Positions 11,795-24,287 of a DNA stretch of 64,000 nt are shown one piece after another. The notes beneath the pieces are model-generated. The model was given only the letters and a program-made list of their open reading frames with translations. It was not told the origin of the DNA and searched no databases. This stretch comes from Sinohyriopsis cumingii. Taxonomy: Eukaryota; Mollusca; Bivalvia; Unionida; Unionidae. Positions within the stretch are counted from its first letter, which is position 1, and each line of letters starts with the position of its first letter. The translations under genes and the position numbers were made by a program. The DNA lies in NCBI GenBank assembly GCA_028554795.2, contig JAPYKE020000537.1, positions 395,372-459,371 of the forward strand, written 5' to 3'.

Positions 11795-13617
11795 TTAAAA
11801 GATCTTATATATCTTATGTACAAGTATAAGATAAAATGACTGCAATGGATTGTTCCCTGAATGGTTTGGAATAAAATTAAGTAGCACATATACAGATAAA
11901 CTTGTTCCTTCTGCTAAATTACGAGAATTTAAATGAATGGCATAGTTCCAAAGAGATTGCAATATTCTGTTCTTACTGTTTGATATTCCTGTCATCATTG
12001 AGTGTGTGTGTATGATTTGGATTTATAAAGTAGCTTTAAGAATTTTGCAGTCATATCGCTTCGATGTTTGCGGTGTGACAGTTTATAGTGATTTCTTGCA
12101 ATGGGGCATCATGCCGCAGACAGGTAGTGTGATGTTCCACCCAGTTACATTATCCTGACACCAAGCAGACCAATCGTAACACTAACATCTTAATGCTGAG
12201 CGACAAGAAAGGCAGCTATTAATACCATTTTTGTAAGTCTTTGGTGTGACCCGGCCGAGGATATATCACACGTGCTGACTAATAGGCCACTGGAGCGGGC
12301 TGTCATCATTGACAACACTATATTGTCTTTATTATTACTATTGCTTCAACAAAATGAAACCATTGCAATTTACAAACACGTTGGTGACACTGTTCCATCA
12401 AAGATGGTCTAATAGAAACAGAAAAGTATTATTAAGACCAATGACAAGTTTCGCTTCACATATTTTTCACGGTTTGTACATAGAGGAGCAGAAGACATTG
12501 TGTATTTATAAGATTTGAATAATATCATTTTGATATATAATGAAAATTCTTCAGGTTGCGTTGATGCACAAAAATCTGTAATGTCACATCAAATTTTCAA
12601 TATCTGACCACTTAGATTTGGAATGAAGACCCAAATATGTAGAACAGTTCAAATACGTTAGAACATTGCCGTTAAAATGTACAGGGAGAGGAGATAGTGA
12701 TTTGAAAGAAGTTGACTGAACGATCATTCATGCTGATTTTTGTGTATTACAGATGTAATCATTCTTTAATGCGAATTATTCACATATCTTTAACAATATC
12801 CTTAAATCAGCGATTAAAGGATTTATTAATGATATTTCATCAGTAAGACTATAGTTGTTAAGAAGCAACACATTTGGTGGCAAACATAATGACACATAAC
12901 ACTGACCCGGCTTACGACTTAACTCGTATATGCATAATATTAAATAGCAAAGGTAAATACCGCACCCTCGACATACCCCACTGGTTACATGGAAAGTGCT
13001 GGATATTACACTTCTCCATTTGACATAGTACAACTGTTTGCTATACCAGTTAACTAAAGTATGAACTATTTAGACAGGTATTTTAGTATCAATGAATGAT
13101 TCAAAGAGTATATAATGACTAAGTCTATGAAATGCCCTACTAGCGTCTAAAAAGCAAACAAACACTGATTCCCTGTTCTAAATAATAGTTAACAGTTTCC
13201 TTAAATGCATATAGGCACAAATCTGCAGATTGTCTTTTTTCTGAAAAACCTAACTGATTATCAGAGATTGTGACTTCACATCTTTGCAGGATGATGAATT
13301 CAAATATCTTTGAAATATTATGCGTTAAGCGATATAGGTCTACATATATTTTTTTGTCCTTCAGGTTACCAATTTTGCTTTTTAGTAGCGGTCTAATCGT
13401 AGATATAATGAATTCACCGGAAATCATATGACGTACGAAGATACCATTAAATGAAATCATCAAAAGCACATGAAGTCTAGTATTTTAAAATTTAAAATGT
13501 TCCACAGGTAAGAAAATCTGATCCAGGACATTTACCTCGTTTTTGTCTTTGTTATTGCACATTGGATCTCAAAAAGTGTGATTACCTGAACGCAAGAAAA
13601 ATGCTGGAAGAACACTC
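11795..13617 (-). pseudogene. LINE reverse transcriptase relic in repeat 3
   Basis: As in repeat 2: fingers segment at 13469-13140, palm piece at 13033-12776, C-terminal piece at 11998-11795. Confidence 0.82.
12002..12299 (-). mobile_element. SINE in repeat 3 (298 bp)
   Basis: Same insertion; target duplications at 11989-12001 and 12300-12312. Confidence 0.75.
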
Positions 13618-14410
13618 TTCTTATTTGGTTTTTAAAACTTTAGTGAGTCTATAAAATGATTTTTCCATATGTCGCGTATATTATTTTGACAATAGCTCGC
13701 ATCAATGCAAATTGGTAGTTTATTGGAAGTTGTGGTATTTCGTTTTACAATATAAAGTTATTGCTTATATGTATTTTGTGTTGAAAAGTTGCCCTTTTGC
13801 CAGCCATGTCACCCTATTATGTTTCTTCCTTGCTAACATTGGTATCAACTTGTCAACTATATTGCTTCTTTTTCAACAAGGTTGCCATGTCGATAACTAT
13901 GCGGCTATTCGGCCATCCATGTTGCCTATTTAGCTACACACACTGCCATACTGCCAGATATGCTACCATACTGCCAGCCAGAAATAAACTAAATTGGTTA
14001 GAGTATTATATTGGATAAATGGTGACAAGAATATTCAAGCTCCAACATCCGATGAATGGTATTAAGGTATACAAATAAACAGTACAAATAATGGCAAAAT
14101 ATGTCTAAATACAAGTTGCCGTTAGGTTTCTGCTTCGATATGAATTTTCAACGGTGATCTTAAGAACACGAACCATTTTTACAAGCCAAACACAGTAGAA
14201 TTGACCATATGCTAAAATGAAAAATAAAATTTAGAATGGATCAACCATGCGAGAGTTTCAAAGTATGGATTTCAATGCAAATAGAACAAAGTAAAATATA
14301 CAAGCATTCAACCATATGGATACAACAAACAACCTCTTTTAAGTAGGTACTACGTGACAAGATCTGAGTATCACTTTGCCAATATGCATACTATGAAACG
14401 TAAAGATCCA

Positions 14411-14462
14411 AGTGCAAGGCCGACGAGTGTAGTACCAGTGCACGGCCGAGGAGTATAGTCCC
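14411..14462 (+). repeat. 26-bp tandem duplication, diagnostic of type B
   Basis: Two adjacent 26-bp units built on AGTGCA-GGCCGAGGAGT-TAGT-CC. Type A repeats have one unit (for example 3837-3862). It is found in all type B introns (for example 20403-20454) and here already in the right part of repeat 3. Confidence 0.85.
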
Positions 14463-15987
14463 AGTGCACATCATAAACTATGGCTATGTAGCTGATAAGG
14501 ACAGACACTAAGAAACACCTATTGTTCGCTTAATGTTAGTCCAGGTTGAAAAATAACCAAACGCGCCTACTCTAAGTAACGATATATACACCTATGATCG
14601 CACTTACTTATAATAAATCAAATGTATCACTAAGAAGATATTATTTCTTACCTTATTCCGTGAGCCATACTGATATAGTTTTGTTGTATAAGATACAACG
14701 TCATAGTTATTCAGAAAATGGTTAGAACATACCTTTGTAAACTTTCCGAAGACTCCAGCATCAATAAATATATAAATGGTGAGGTATTTGAAAAAATGTT
14801 CAAATCATTTGAGAATAAACTACGAATGGTATATTAACCAGCAACACACATAAGGTGAGAATAAAAATGGGAGATAATATTGAACTTATGAATTTTTTCA
14901 ACGTTCAATTACCTCTTGAAATGAAAAGTTGCACTATCACACAAAACACGTATTATGTTTTGAAGTATTTCATACTGGTTATTGTATGATTTCGATGTAT
15001 CGTGGTATATGTTCATATGAAATCAACTCGCAGATTATTCGATTCTCTTAATTACTTTGACGATGTTGTTCCAGACTAATGTCAAAGAAATAACACAGAA
15101 TGATTTTCTTCTGCATAGCCTTAGAATGACTCATATCAGAACTGTGGTTTAAGTGTTAACCGCTTGAAATGAATGTCATATATGACTATTTTCAGTTCAT
15201 CTAGAGCAAAATAAAACTACTCTACCTAATAAAATGAATCTCAAAAGTCAGGTCTGTTTTGTTCTTCTAATCTACCATTAGGTAACTAAAGTTAAAGGAT
15301 CAAAATACTCATTCAATTTTCATGTTATAAATTTATATAGATTATTATCCTATGGTGTATAGTAAAGAACTACATTTAGAATATTCCAAAATGGTGAATG
15401 AGAAAAGGGAAGAGGTTATTTTATATGGGATGAAAAATTAAAATTCCTATTAATACATTGTGTTTCTGATGAATCTTTAAACATAAAATCACGAAAGTAT
15501 TTTCAAAAAGAATTATATATTAATAAACATATCATAAGGATATTAAGACGGTCATCACATATTTCTTGTACAGCTTAATGCACATAACATATTGAAAACA
15601 TTTAAAGCTAATTGGAAATTCTGAAATAAGAACCTGTGATTCCTATATAGGCTTTCACAATGATGGGAAGCTGGATATTGTTGAATTGACATAGGTTTAT
15701 TACTTTGTTATAAAGTTCTAACTTACAGGCAACATATTACTGACTATTTGCATTTCAAACCTAGGCAAAGGAACTGCACACAACTACATGTACCGACATT
15801 AAAATCCAATTGTCATCTTTTCAAAAAAGAAAACATATGCAATAATAATAATAATAATAATAATAAAAATCGCACTAAATCCAGAGAAGGAAGAAAGAGT
15901 AACTTTCGAATGAATACAGGTAGAAGGAAAATGATGGTTATGTTGCATAGAGACACGAAATGAATTGTTTTCGTTTTATGTTTTCAG

Positions 15988-16020
15988 AGAGTTGGGAGCG
16001 CGTTAAGATCGATTGGCTCG
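15988..16020 (+). CDS. micro-exon copy 4, type II
   Basis: First copy in type B surroundings. The acceptor is stronger than in type A (TTTTATGTTTTCAG) and the donor is GTAAGT. Compared with type I it differs at exon positions 1, 3, 4, 16, 17, 21 and 22 (7 of 33), with length unchanged. Frame 0 reads RVGSALRSIGS. The phase-1 reading is (E)SWERVKIDWL. The remaining frame has a TAA stop across positions 17-19, so that frame cannot be coding if all copies belong to one gene. Confidence 0.7.
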
Positions 16021-16740
16021 GTAAGTTCCAATGTATCCTCAGCATTTAAGAATTATTTATGCTTGGTCATATTTTGATTTGCTTGGCTGGCGACTGTTCT
16101 ATTTGAAACCTTGATCAAAACACCCTCTCTGTTAAAATGTCAAAATTCTAAATGTCAATCATATCATATCAAACTTAAAGAAACAGAATTGTGATTTTAG
16201 TCTTTGTACTGATTTCTAAACGGAACATCTCTCTGATAAAGTAAAAAACACAAATATTGCTAATACTGCTAATACAGTTACAGCTACTTATACTTCTACT
16301 AATCCTGCTACTATTAAAATAACACATAAATAAATGAATATACACACAAAAAATTAGACCATGAACCAAAAAAGTATCGTAGGAATTGAGATTTGGCTTT
16401 CAGCATTAACTATATGCCTCGAGTACTGGAAGAATGTTAAGTCATATTCATTGTGATTAGGGCCTTTTACTAGCTGAAAAATGTAGACGCTCTCAATTAG
16501 TTGGCTCCTTCACGGATAGAAAAATAGAAATGGGAGCCAAGAGAATTGTCCTTTAATTTATAACCATTATAAATGTAACATTACATTCACTGACAGATAT
16601 ACCGTTAACTCTGCACTGATCAAAGGTGTAACAAAACAACGATATTTTCACCAAATGAATATATTTCTGGCGCACGTAATATGAACAAATGTACTCAGAT
16701 GAACCATATAACAACAGTAGTAATAATACTAAAAGTAGTT

Positions 16741-16775
<35 letters not shown>

Positions 16776-17210
16776 GTTGATGAGGTCTTAAACGCAAAAG
16801 AAGATAAAATATCAGACGAAGCAGAAGCAACAAATACTACTATTTTGTCCAGAATAAAGACAAAAGATTGCTCAGGTATACAAGGTTCGAGGGTTGCCCC
16901 GCAATGGAACATATAAATATACACACATAGATAAATTATAAAACATGGCTAGGTTCAAGGATGTATGTCAAATTCACAGTGACATTTGAGTTTTAATAGC
17001 AATAAGAATAAGCATTCTTTATTTCAGACAGAATAATTCATAGATTTAAATTAAAATATGATATAAAAGAAAAGTATTGTCAACATAAAAGATTATATTT
17101 ATATATTATGTACAAGTATAAAGATACAAGGACAAAAATGAATTGTGCCCTAAATGGTTACAAATAAAATTTAGTAGTACATATAAACAGAAACATGTTC
17201 CTTCTGCTAA

Positions 17211-17863
17211 GGTGGCGCTCACCAGATAATATGTACTTTTGAGAGAGTGACGTATGTAAGGTGAAGTAGTTCACATTTAAAACATGCACAGTGTAGAGAA
17301 TGTTTGCATACCTCAATGCTACATTAATGTAAAGTGGATGATATTTCTTTTGGATATTGTACTTTTGGAAATTTGACATGATTTAAGCACACTGCTAACT
17401 AAAATGACTGCTCCCTTGTGTTAAAAAAATCAGTCTGAATTAGTCTAAAGTACTCTATACATAGCAGCTATTAAAATAGGGAAATTGAAATTTGCGAGAC
17501 TAGACAATACCAGCTTCTAAAAGTGCAATGAATGAATTACCAAATATATAAAATGTAAAAAAAGTTATCGGCTCTTTTTTATACAATTTACCTCTGAAGT
17601 TCAGGAAGTGAAAATGACCAAGTAGAGCTAGCACTTTTTTGAAAGGTGCACATTTGAAGTAAGGCCAAGCTGTATACTCTATAACCCATAGTACACCCAT
17701 CAATCATACACCAAAATAAAGGGAATTAAAGGTTCTTTGCATTATACCTAAGATATACAAGGTCTTTTTTAAATAGCCAGTATAACCAGTGAGGAAAGCC
17801 GGGGACATTCTTTTTCTTTAAAATCCTAACCCTATGCAAAATGCGAAACTGTTTAGCGCCACC
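17211..17863. mobile_element. 653-bp MITE in repeat 4 with GGTGGCGCT inverted ends
   Basis: Begins GGTGGCGCT and ends AGCGCCACC, a perfect 9-bp terminal inverted repeat that extends to 15 bp with two mismatches. It is flanked by TAA at 17208-17210 and 17864-17866. Type A repeats have a single TAA at the same place (1342-1344) and no insert, so this is a clean filled/empty site pair. No transposase can be read inside. A 3-bp TAA duplication and G-rich ends suggest a PIF/Harbinger-like non-autonomous element, which is inference. Confidence 0.85.
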
Positions 17864-17950
17864 TAAATTATGAAACGTTAAATTAATGCCATAATTCCGA
17901 AGAGATTTCCATATTCTGATTTTACTATTTGATATTCTTGTCATCATTGA

Positions 17951-18271
17951 GTGTTTGTGAATGTTTTGGTTTTTTAATGTAGCTTTAACAATTTTGCAGT
18001 CATATCGCTTCGATGTTTGCGGTGTGATAGTTTATAGTGATGTCTAGCAATGGGGCATCATGCCGCAGACATGTAATATGATGTCCCACCAAGATACATT
18101 TTCCTGACACCAAGCCGACCAGTCATAACACTAACCAATTAATGTTGGGCGCCAAGCAAGGCAGCTGTTAGGTTCATCTTTGTAAGTCTTTGGTATGACT
18201 CGGCCGGGTATCGATCACAAAACCTCCCGCAATCGAGGCAGACCTTATAATCGCTAATCCTCTGGAGCGGT
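17951..18271 (-). mobile_element. SINE in repeat 4 (321 bp, fuller tRNA-like head)
   Basis: The type B form keeps about 23 bases lost in type A. Minus-strand GATCGATACC at 18216-18207 resembles a pol III B box, and TAGCGATTATAAGG upstream of it an A box. The target duplications have diverged (CTTGTCATCATTGA on the left, CTGTAATCATAGA on the right). Confidence 0.75.
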
Positions 18272-18946
18272 CTGTAATCATAGAGAATACGCTCCTTATT
18301 ATTACTTCATCAAAACTGAATACATTTTAATTTACAAACACGTTGGAGGCACTGTTCCATCTAGGAAGGTCTAATAGCAAAATAAAAGTATTATTAAGAT
18401 CAATAACTGGTTTTCGTATCACATATTTGTTACAGTCTGTCCATAGAGGAGCAGAATACATTGTGCAGCAATCAGATTTGAATACTATCATTTTGATATA
18501 TAAGGAACAATTCTTCAGTTTGCGTCGATGCATCCTTTTTTGAGTGCACAAACATCTGTAATGCCTCATCAAATTTTCATTATCTGACCAATTGGATTTT
18601 AAATAAAGGCCCAAATATGTATAACTGTTGAAATACGTTAGAAAATTGCCGTTAAAATGTACAGGAGGAGGAGGAGATAGTAATTGGAAAGAAGTTGAAA
18701 GAACGAACATGCATGCTGATTTTTGTGTATTACAGACGTAATCATTCTTTAATGCGTATTGTTCACATATCTTTAATAATATCCTTTAATCTGCGATTAA
18801 AGGACTTATTAATGACATTTCATCAGTAAGACTACAATTGTTAAGAAACAACACATTTGGTGGCAGACCTAATGCCACATAACACTGACCCAGTTCACGA
18901 TTTAACTCGTATATGGATATGTTAAATAACAAAGGGTAAGTACTCG

Positions 18947-18973
18947 CCCCCACCCCAACCCCCACCTTACCCC
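18947..18973 (-). other. G-quadruplex-capable tract, type B only
   Basis: The minus strand has four G-runs (4, 5, 4 and 5 bases) separated by loops of 6, 2 and 1 bases, a classical G4 pattern. Equivalent sites: 24963-24989, 30977-31003, 36983-37009, 42975-43001, 48970-48996, 54953-54979, 60934-60960. The type A counterpart near 2388-2410 lacks the runs. It falls in the LINE relic, where it replaces part of the palm coding sequence. Confidence 0.6.
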
Positions 18974-21845
18974 ACTGGTTACATGGAATGCACTGGATAT
19001 TACACTTCTCCATTTGACATAGTACAACCGTTTGCAATACCAATTAACTAAAGTATGAACTATGTAGACAGGTATTTTAGTATCAGTGAATGTTTCAAAG
19101 AGTATATAATGACTAAGTCTATGAAATGCCCTACTAGCATCTAAAAAGCAAACAAACACTGATTCCATGTTCTAAATAATAATTAACAGTTTCCTTAAAT
19201 GCATATAGGCACAAATCTGCAGATTGTCTTTTTTCTTAAAAACCTAACTGATTACCAGAGATTGTGACTTCACATCTTTGCAGGATGATGAGTTCAAATA
19301 TCTTTGAAATAATATTAGTTAAGTGATATAGGTCTACATATACGTTTTGTCCTTCAGGTTACCAATTTTGCTTTTTAGTAGCGGTCTAATCGTAGATTTT
19401 GTGAAATCAGCTGGAATCACGTTACGTACGAAGATATCATTAAATGAAATCATCAAAAGCACATGAAGTCTAGTATTTGAAAATTTAAAATGTTCCACAT
19501 GTAACAGAATCTGATCCTGGACATTTACCTCGTTTTTTGTCTTTGTTATTGCACATTGGATCTCAAATAGTGTGATTACCTCAACGCAAGAAAAATGCTG
19601 AAAGAACACGCTTCTTATTTGGTTTTTAACACTTTAGTAAGTCTATTAAATGATTTTTCTATATGTCACGTGTATTATTTTGACCATAGTTCCCATCAAT
19701 GCAAATTGGTAGTTTATTGGAAGTTGTGGTATTTGGTTTTACAATATAAAGTTATTGCTTATATGCATTTTGTGTTGAAAAGTTGCCCTCTTGCCAGCCA
19801 TGTCACCCTATTATGTTTCTTCCTTGCTAACATTGTTATCAACTTGCCAACTATATTGCTTCTTTTTCAACAAAGTTGCCATGTCGATAACTATGCGGCT
19901 ATTCGGCCATCCATGTTGCCTATTTAGCTACACACACTGCCATACTGCCAGGTATGCTACCATACTGCCAGCCAGAAATAAACTAAATTGGTTAGAGTAT
20001 TATATTGGATAAATGGTGACAAGAATATTCAAGCTCCAACATCCGATGAATGGTATTAAGGTATACAAATAAACAGTACACATAATGGCAAATATGTCTA
20101 AATATAAGTTGCCTTTAAGTTTCTGCTTCGATATGATTTTTCAACGGTATCTAAAGAACACGAACCATTTTTACAAGCCAAACACAGTAGAATTGACCAT
20201 ATGTTAATATGAAAAATAAAATTTAGAATGGATCAACCATGCGAGATTTTCAAAGTATGGATTTCAATGCAAATAGAACAAAGTAAAATATACAAGCATT
20301 CAACCATATGAATAAAACAAACAACCTCTTTTAAGTAGGTACTACGTGACAAGATCTGAGTATCACTTTGCCAATATGCATCCTATGAAACGTAAATATC
20401 CAAGTGCAAGGCCGAGGAGTGTAGTACCAGTGCACGGCCGAGGAGTATAGTCCCAGTGCACTTCATAAACTATGGCTATGTAGCTGATAAGGACAGACAC
20501 TAAGAAACACCTATTGTTCGCTTAATGTTAGTCCAGGTTGAAAAATAACCAAACGCGCCTACTCTAAGTAACGATATATACACCTATGATCGCACTTACT
20601 TATAATAAATCAAATGTATCACTAAGAAGGTATTATTTCTTACCTTATTCCGTGAGCCATACTGATATAGTTTTGTTGTATAAGATACAACGTCATAGTT
20701 ATTCAGAAAATGGTTAGAACATACCTTTGTAAACTTTCCGAAGACTCCAGCATCAATAAATATATAAATGGTGAGGTATTTGAAAAAATGTTCAAATCAT
20801 TTGAGAATAAACTACGAATGGTATATTAACCAGCAACACACATAAGGTGAGAATAAAAATGGGAGATAATATTGAACTTATGAATTTTTTCAACGTTCAA
20901 TTACCTCTTGAAATGAAAAGTTGCACTATCACACAAAACACGTATTATGTTTTGAAGTATTTCATATTGGTTATTGTATGATTTCGATGTATCGTGCTAT
21001 ATGTTCATATGAAATCAACTCGCAGATTATTCGATTCTCTTAATTACTTTGACAATGTTGCTCCAGACTAATGTCAAAGAAATAACACAGAATGATTTTC
21101 TTCTGCATAGCCTTAGAATAACGCATATCAGAACTGTGGTTTAAGTGTTAACCGCTTGAAATGAATGTCATATATGACTATTTTCAGTTCATCTAGAGCA
21201 AAATAAAACTACTCTACCTAATAAAATGAATCTCAAAAGTCAGGTCTGTTTTGTTCTTCTAATCTACCATTAGGTAACTAAAGTTAAAGGATCAAAATAC
21301 TCATTCAATTTTCATGTTATAAATTTATATAGATTATTATCCTATGGTGTATAGTAAAGAACTACATTTAGAATATTCCAAAATGGTGAATGAGAAAAGG
21401 GAAGAGGTTATTTTATATGGGATGAAAAATTAAAATTCCTATTAATACATTGTGTTTCTGATGAATCTTTAAACATAAAATCACGAAAGTATTTTCAAAA
21501 AGAATTATATATTAATAAACATATCATAAGGATATTAAGACTGTCATCACATATTTCTTGTACAGCTTAATGCACATAACATATTGAAAACATTTAAAGC
21601 TAATTGGAAATTCTGAAATAAGAACCTGTGATTCCTATATAGGTTTTCACAATGATGGGAAGCTGGATATTGTTGAATTAACATAGGTTTATTACTTTGT
21701 TATAAAGTTCTAACTTACATGCAACATATTACTGACTATTTGCATTTCAAACCTAGGCAAAGGAACTGCACACAACTACATGTACCGACATTAAAATCCA
21801 ATTGTCATCTTTTCAAAAAAGAAAACATATGCAATAATAATAATC

Positions 21846-21876
<31 letters not shown>

Positions 21877-21994
21877 TCGCACTAAATCCAGAGAAGGAAG
21901 AAAGAGTAACTTTCGAATGAATACAGGTAGAAGGAAAATGATGGTTATGTTGCATAGAGACACGAAATGAATTGTTTTCGTTTTATATTTTCAG

Positions 21995-22027
21995 AGAGTT
22001 GGGAGCGCGTTCTGGTCGATTGGCTCG
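21995..22027 (+). CDS. micro-exon copy 5, type III
   Basis: First type III copy. It differs from type II only at positions 18, 19 and 21, within the central core, while about 100 bases on each side show only one difference each. Frame 0 reads RVGSAFWSIGS; phase-1 reads (E)SWERVLVDWL. Every change is an amino-acid change in both usable frames. The acceptor is TTTTATATTTTCAG and the donor GTAAGT. Confidence 0.7.
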
Positions 22028-22747
22028 GTAAGTTCCAATGTATCCTCAGCATTTAAGAATTATTTATGCTTGGTCATATTTTGATTTGCTTGGCTGGCGA
22101 CTGTTCTACTTGAAACCTTGATCAAAACACCCTCTCTGTTAAAATGTCAAAATTCTAAATGTCAATCATATCATATCAAACTTAAAGAAACAGAATTGTG
22201 ATTTTAGTCTTTGTACTGATTTCTAAACGGAACATCTCTCTGATAAAGTAAAAAACACAAATATTGCTAATACTGCTAATACAGCTACAGCAACTTATAC
22301 TGCTACTAATCCTGCTACTATTAAAATAACACATAAATAAATGAATATACACACAAAAAATTAGACCATGAACCAAAAAATTATCGTAGGAATTGAGATT
22401 TGGCTTTCAGCATTAACTATATGCCTCGAGTACTGGAAGAATGTTAAGTCATATTCATTGTGATTAGGGCCTTTTACTAGCTGAAAAATGTAGACGCTCT
22501 CAATTAGTTGGCTCCTTCACGGATAGAAAAATAGAAATGGGAGCCAAGAGAATTGTCCTTTAATTTATAACCATTATAAATGTAACATTACATTCACTGA
22601 CAGATATACCGTTAACTCTGCACTGATCAAAGGTGTAACAAAACAACGATATTTTCACCAAATGAATATATTTCTGGCGCACGTAATATGAACAAATGTA
22701 CTCAGTTGAACCATATAACAACAGTAGTAATAATACTAAAAGTAGTT

Positions 22748-22791
<44 letters not shown>

Positions 22792-23226
22792 GTTGATGAG
22801 GTCTTAAACGCAAAAGAAGATAAAATATCAGACGAAGCAGAAGCAACAAATACTACTATTTTGTCCAGAATAAAGACAAAAGATTGCTCAGGTATACAAG
22901 GTTCGAGGGTTGCCCAGCAATGGAACATATAAATATACACACATAGATAAATTATAAAACATGGCTAGGTTCAAGGATGTATGTCAAATTCACAGTGACA
23001 TTTGAGTTTTAATAGTAATAAGAATAAGCATTCTTTATTTCAGACAGAATAATTCATAGATTTAAATTAAAATATGATATAAAAGAAAAGTATTGTCAAC
23101 ATAAAAGATTATATTTATATCTTATGTACAAGTATAAAGATACAAGGACAACAATGAATTGTGCCCTAAATGGTTACAAATAAAATTTAGTAGTACATAT
23201 AAACAGAAACATGTTCCTTCTGCTAA

Positions 23227-23879
23227 GGTGGCGCTCACCAGATAATATGTACTTTTGAGAGAGTGACGTATGTAAGGTGAAGTAGTTCACATTTAAAACA
23301 TGCACAGTGTAGAGAATGTTTGCATACCTCAATGCTACATTAATGTAAAGTGGATGATATTTCTTTTGGATATTGTACTTTTGGAAATTTGACATGATTT
23401 AAGCACACTGCTAACTAAAATGACTGCTCCCTTGTGTTAAAAAAATCAGTCTGAATTAGTCTAAAGTACTCTATACATAGCAGCTATTAAAATAGGGAAA
23501 TTGAAATTTGCGAGACTAGACAATACCAGCTTCTAAAAGTGCAATGAATGAATTACCAAATATATAAAATGTAAAAAAAGTTATCGGCTCTTTTTTATAC
23601 AATTTACCTCTGAAGTTCAGGAAGTGAAAATGACCAAGTAGAGCTAGCACTTTTTTGAAAGGTGCACATTTGAAGTAAGGCCAAGCTGTATACTCTATAA
23701 CCCATAGTACACCCATCAATCATACACCAAAATAAAGGGAATTAAAGGTTCTTTGCATTATACCTAAGATATACAAGGTCTTTTTTAAATAGCCAGTATA
23801 ACCAGTGAGGAAAGCCGGGGACATTCTTTTTCTTTAAAATCCTAACCCTATGCAAAATGCGAAACTGTTTAGCGCCACC
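23227..23879. mobile_element. MITE in repeat 5 (653 bp)
   Basis: Same element with TAA on both sides; the ends are intact. Confidence 0.85.
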
Positions 23880-23966
23880 TAAATTATGAAACGTTAAATT
23901 AATGCCATAATTCCGAAGAGATTTCCATATTCTGATTTTACTATTTGATATTCTTGTCATCATTGA

Positions 23967-24287
23967 GTGTTTGTGAATGTTTTGGTTTTTTAATGTAGCT
24001 TTAACAATTTTGCAGTCATATCGCTTCGATGTTTGCGGTGTGATAGTTTATAGTGATGTCTAGCAATGGGGCATCATGCCGCAGACATGTAATATGATGT
24101 CCCACCAAGATACATTTTCCTGACACCAAGCCGACCAGTCATAACACTAACCAATTAATGTTGGGCGCCAAGCAAGGCAGCTGTTAGGTTCATCTTTGTA
24201 AGTCTTTGGTATGACTCGGCCGGGTATCGATCACAAAACCTCCCGCAATCGAGGCAGACCTTATAATCGCTAATCCTCTGGAGCGGT
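23967..24287 (-). mobile_element. SINE in repeat 5 (321 bp)
   Basis: Type B form, same position in the LINE relic, same degraded target duplications. Confidence 0.74.

Larger units (their letters stand above)
10722..15987 (+). repeat. tandem repeat 3, chimeric A/B, 5266 bp
   Basis: The left part is type A (type I exon, no MITE, short 298-bp SINE). From roughly 14330-14420 rightwards it follows type B, including the 26-bp duplication at 14411-14462 and the CAGCATCAATAAATATATAA variant. It is the junction between the two repeat families and lies inside an intron, not at the exon. Confidence 0.92.
17158..19609 (-). pseudogene. LINE reverse transcriptase relic in repeat 4 (split by SINE and MITE)
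   Basis: Best-preserved layout of the type B relic. On the minus strand: fingers at 19609-19334; motif A region at 19168-18902 with FLDASRAFHRLSHYILF, where the motif A Asp is kept; VTSGVRWG in motif B; a frameshifted palm end at 19043-18786 where SLTDEMSL replaces the YADD box; thumb/C-terminal region at 18710-18327 with SYTYLGLYLKS and LLLDLPRWNSASNVFVN; then, beyond the SINE, MMTRISNSKIRI at 17947 and below. Missing catalytic motif, multiple frameshifts and two insertions make it non-functional. Assignment to the CR1/Jockey supergroup is from remembered motif patterns. Confidence 0.82.
15988..21994 (+). repeat. tandem repeat 4, type B, 6007 bp
   Basis: First full type B repeat. The extra length over type A comes mainly from the MITE at 17211-17863 plus a longer SINE. 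The AAT tract at 16743-16772 has 10 units. Variants near the exon resemble repeats 9-12 more than repeats 5-8. Confidence 0.95.

Noticed and set aside
16553-16924. Poly-Leu, poly-Tyr, poly-Ile and poly-Asn frames
   Set aside because: Direct products of the (AAT)n microsatellite, read in different frames; lengths change with tract length.
18201-18271. A possible tRNA gene on the minus strand
   Set aside because: The A- and B-box-like motifs belong to the SINE head. The arms do not form a convincing tRNA, and type A copies have lost part of it.
18327-19609. A working reverse transcriptase gene
   Set aside because: The YADD box is replaced by LTDE, the frame is broken several times, and SINE and MITE insertions split it in every B repeat.
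19595-20012. Overlapping + strand frames of 110 and 73 codons, repeated in all B repeats
   Set aside because: They overlap in different frames, resemble no family, and their persistence is explained by recent copying of the repeat. The first is also antisense to the start of the LINE relic.
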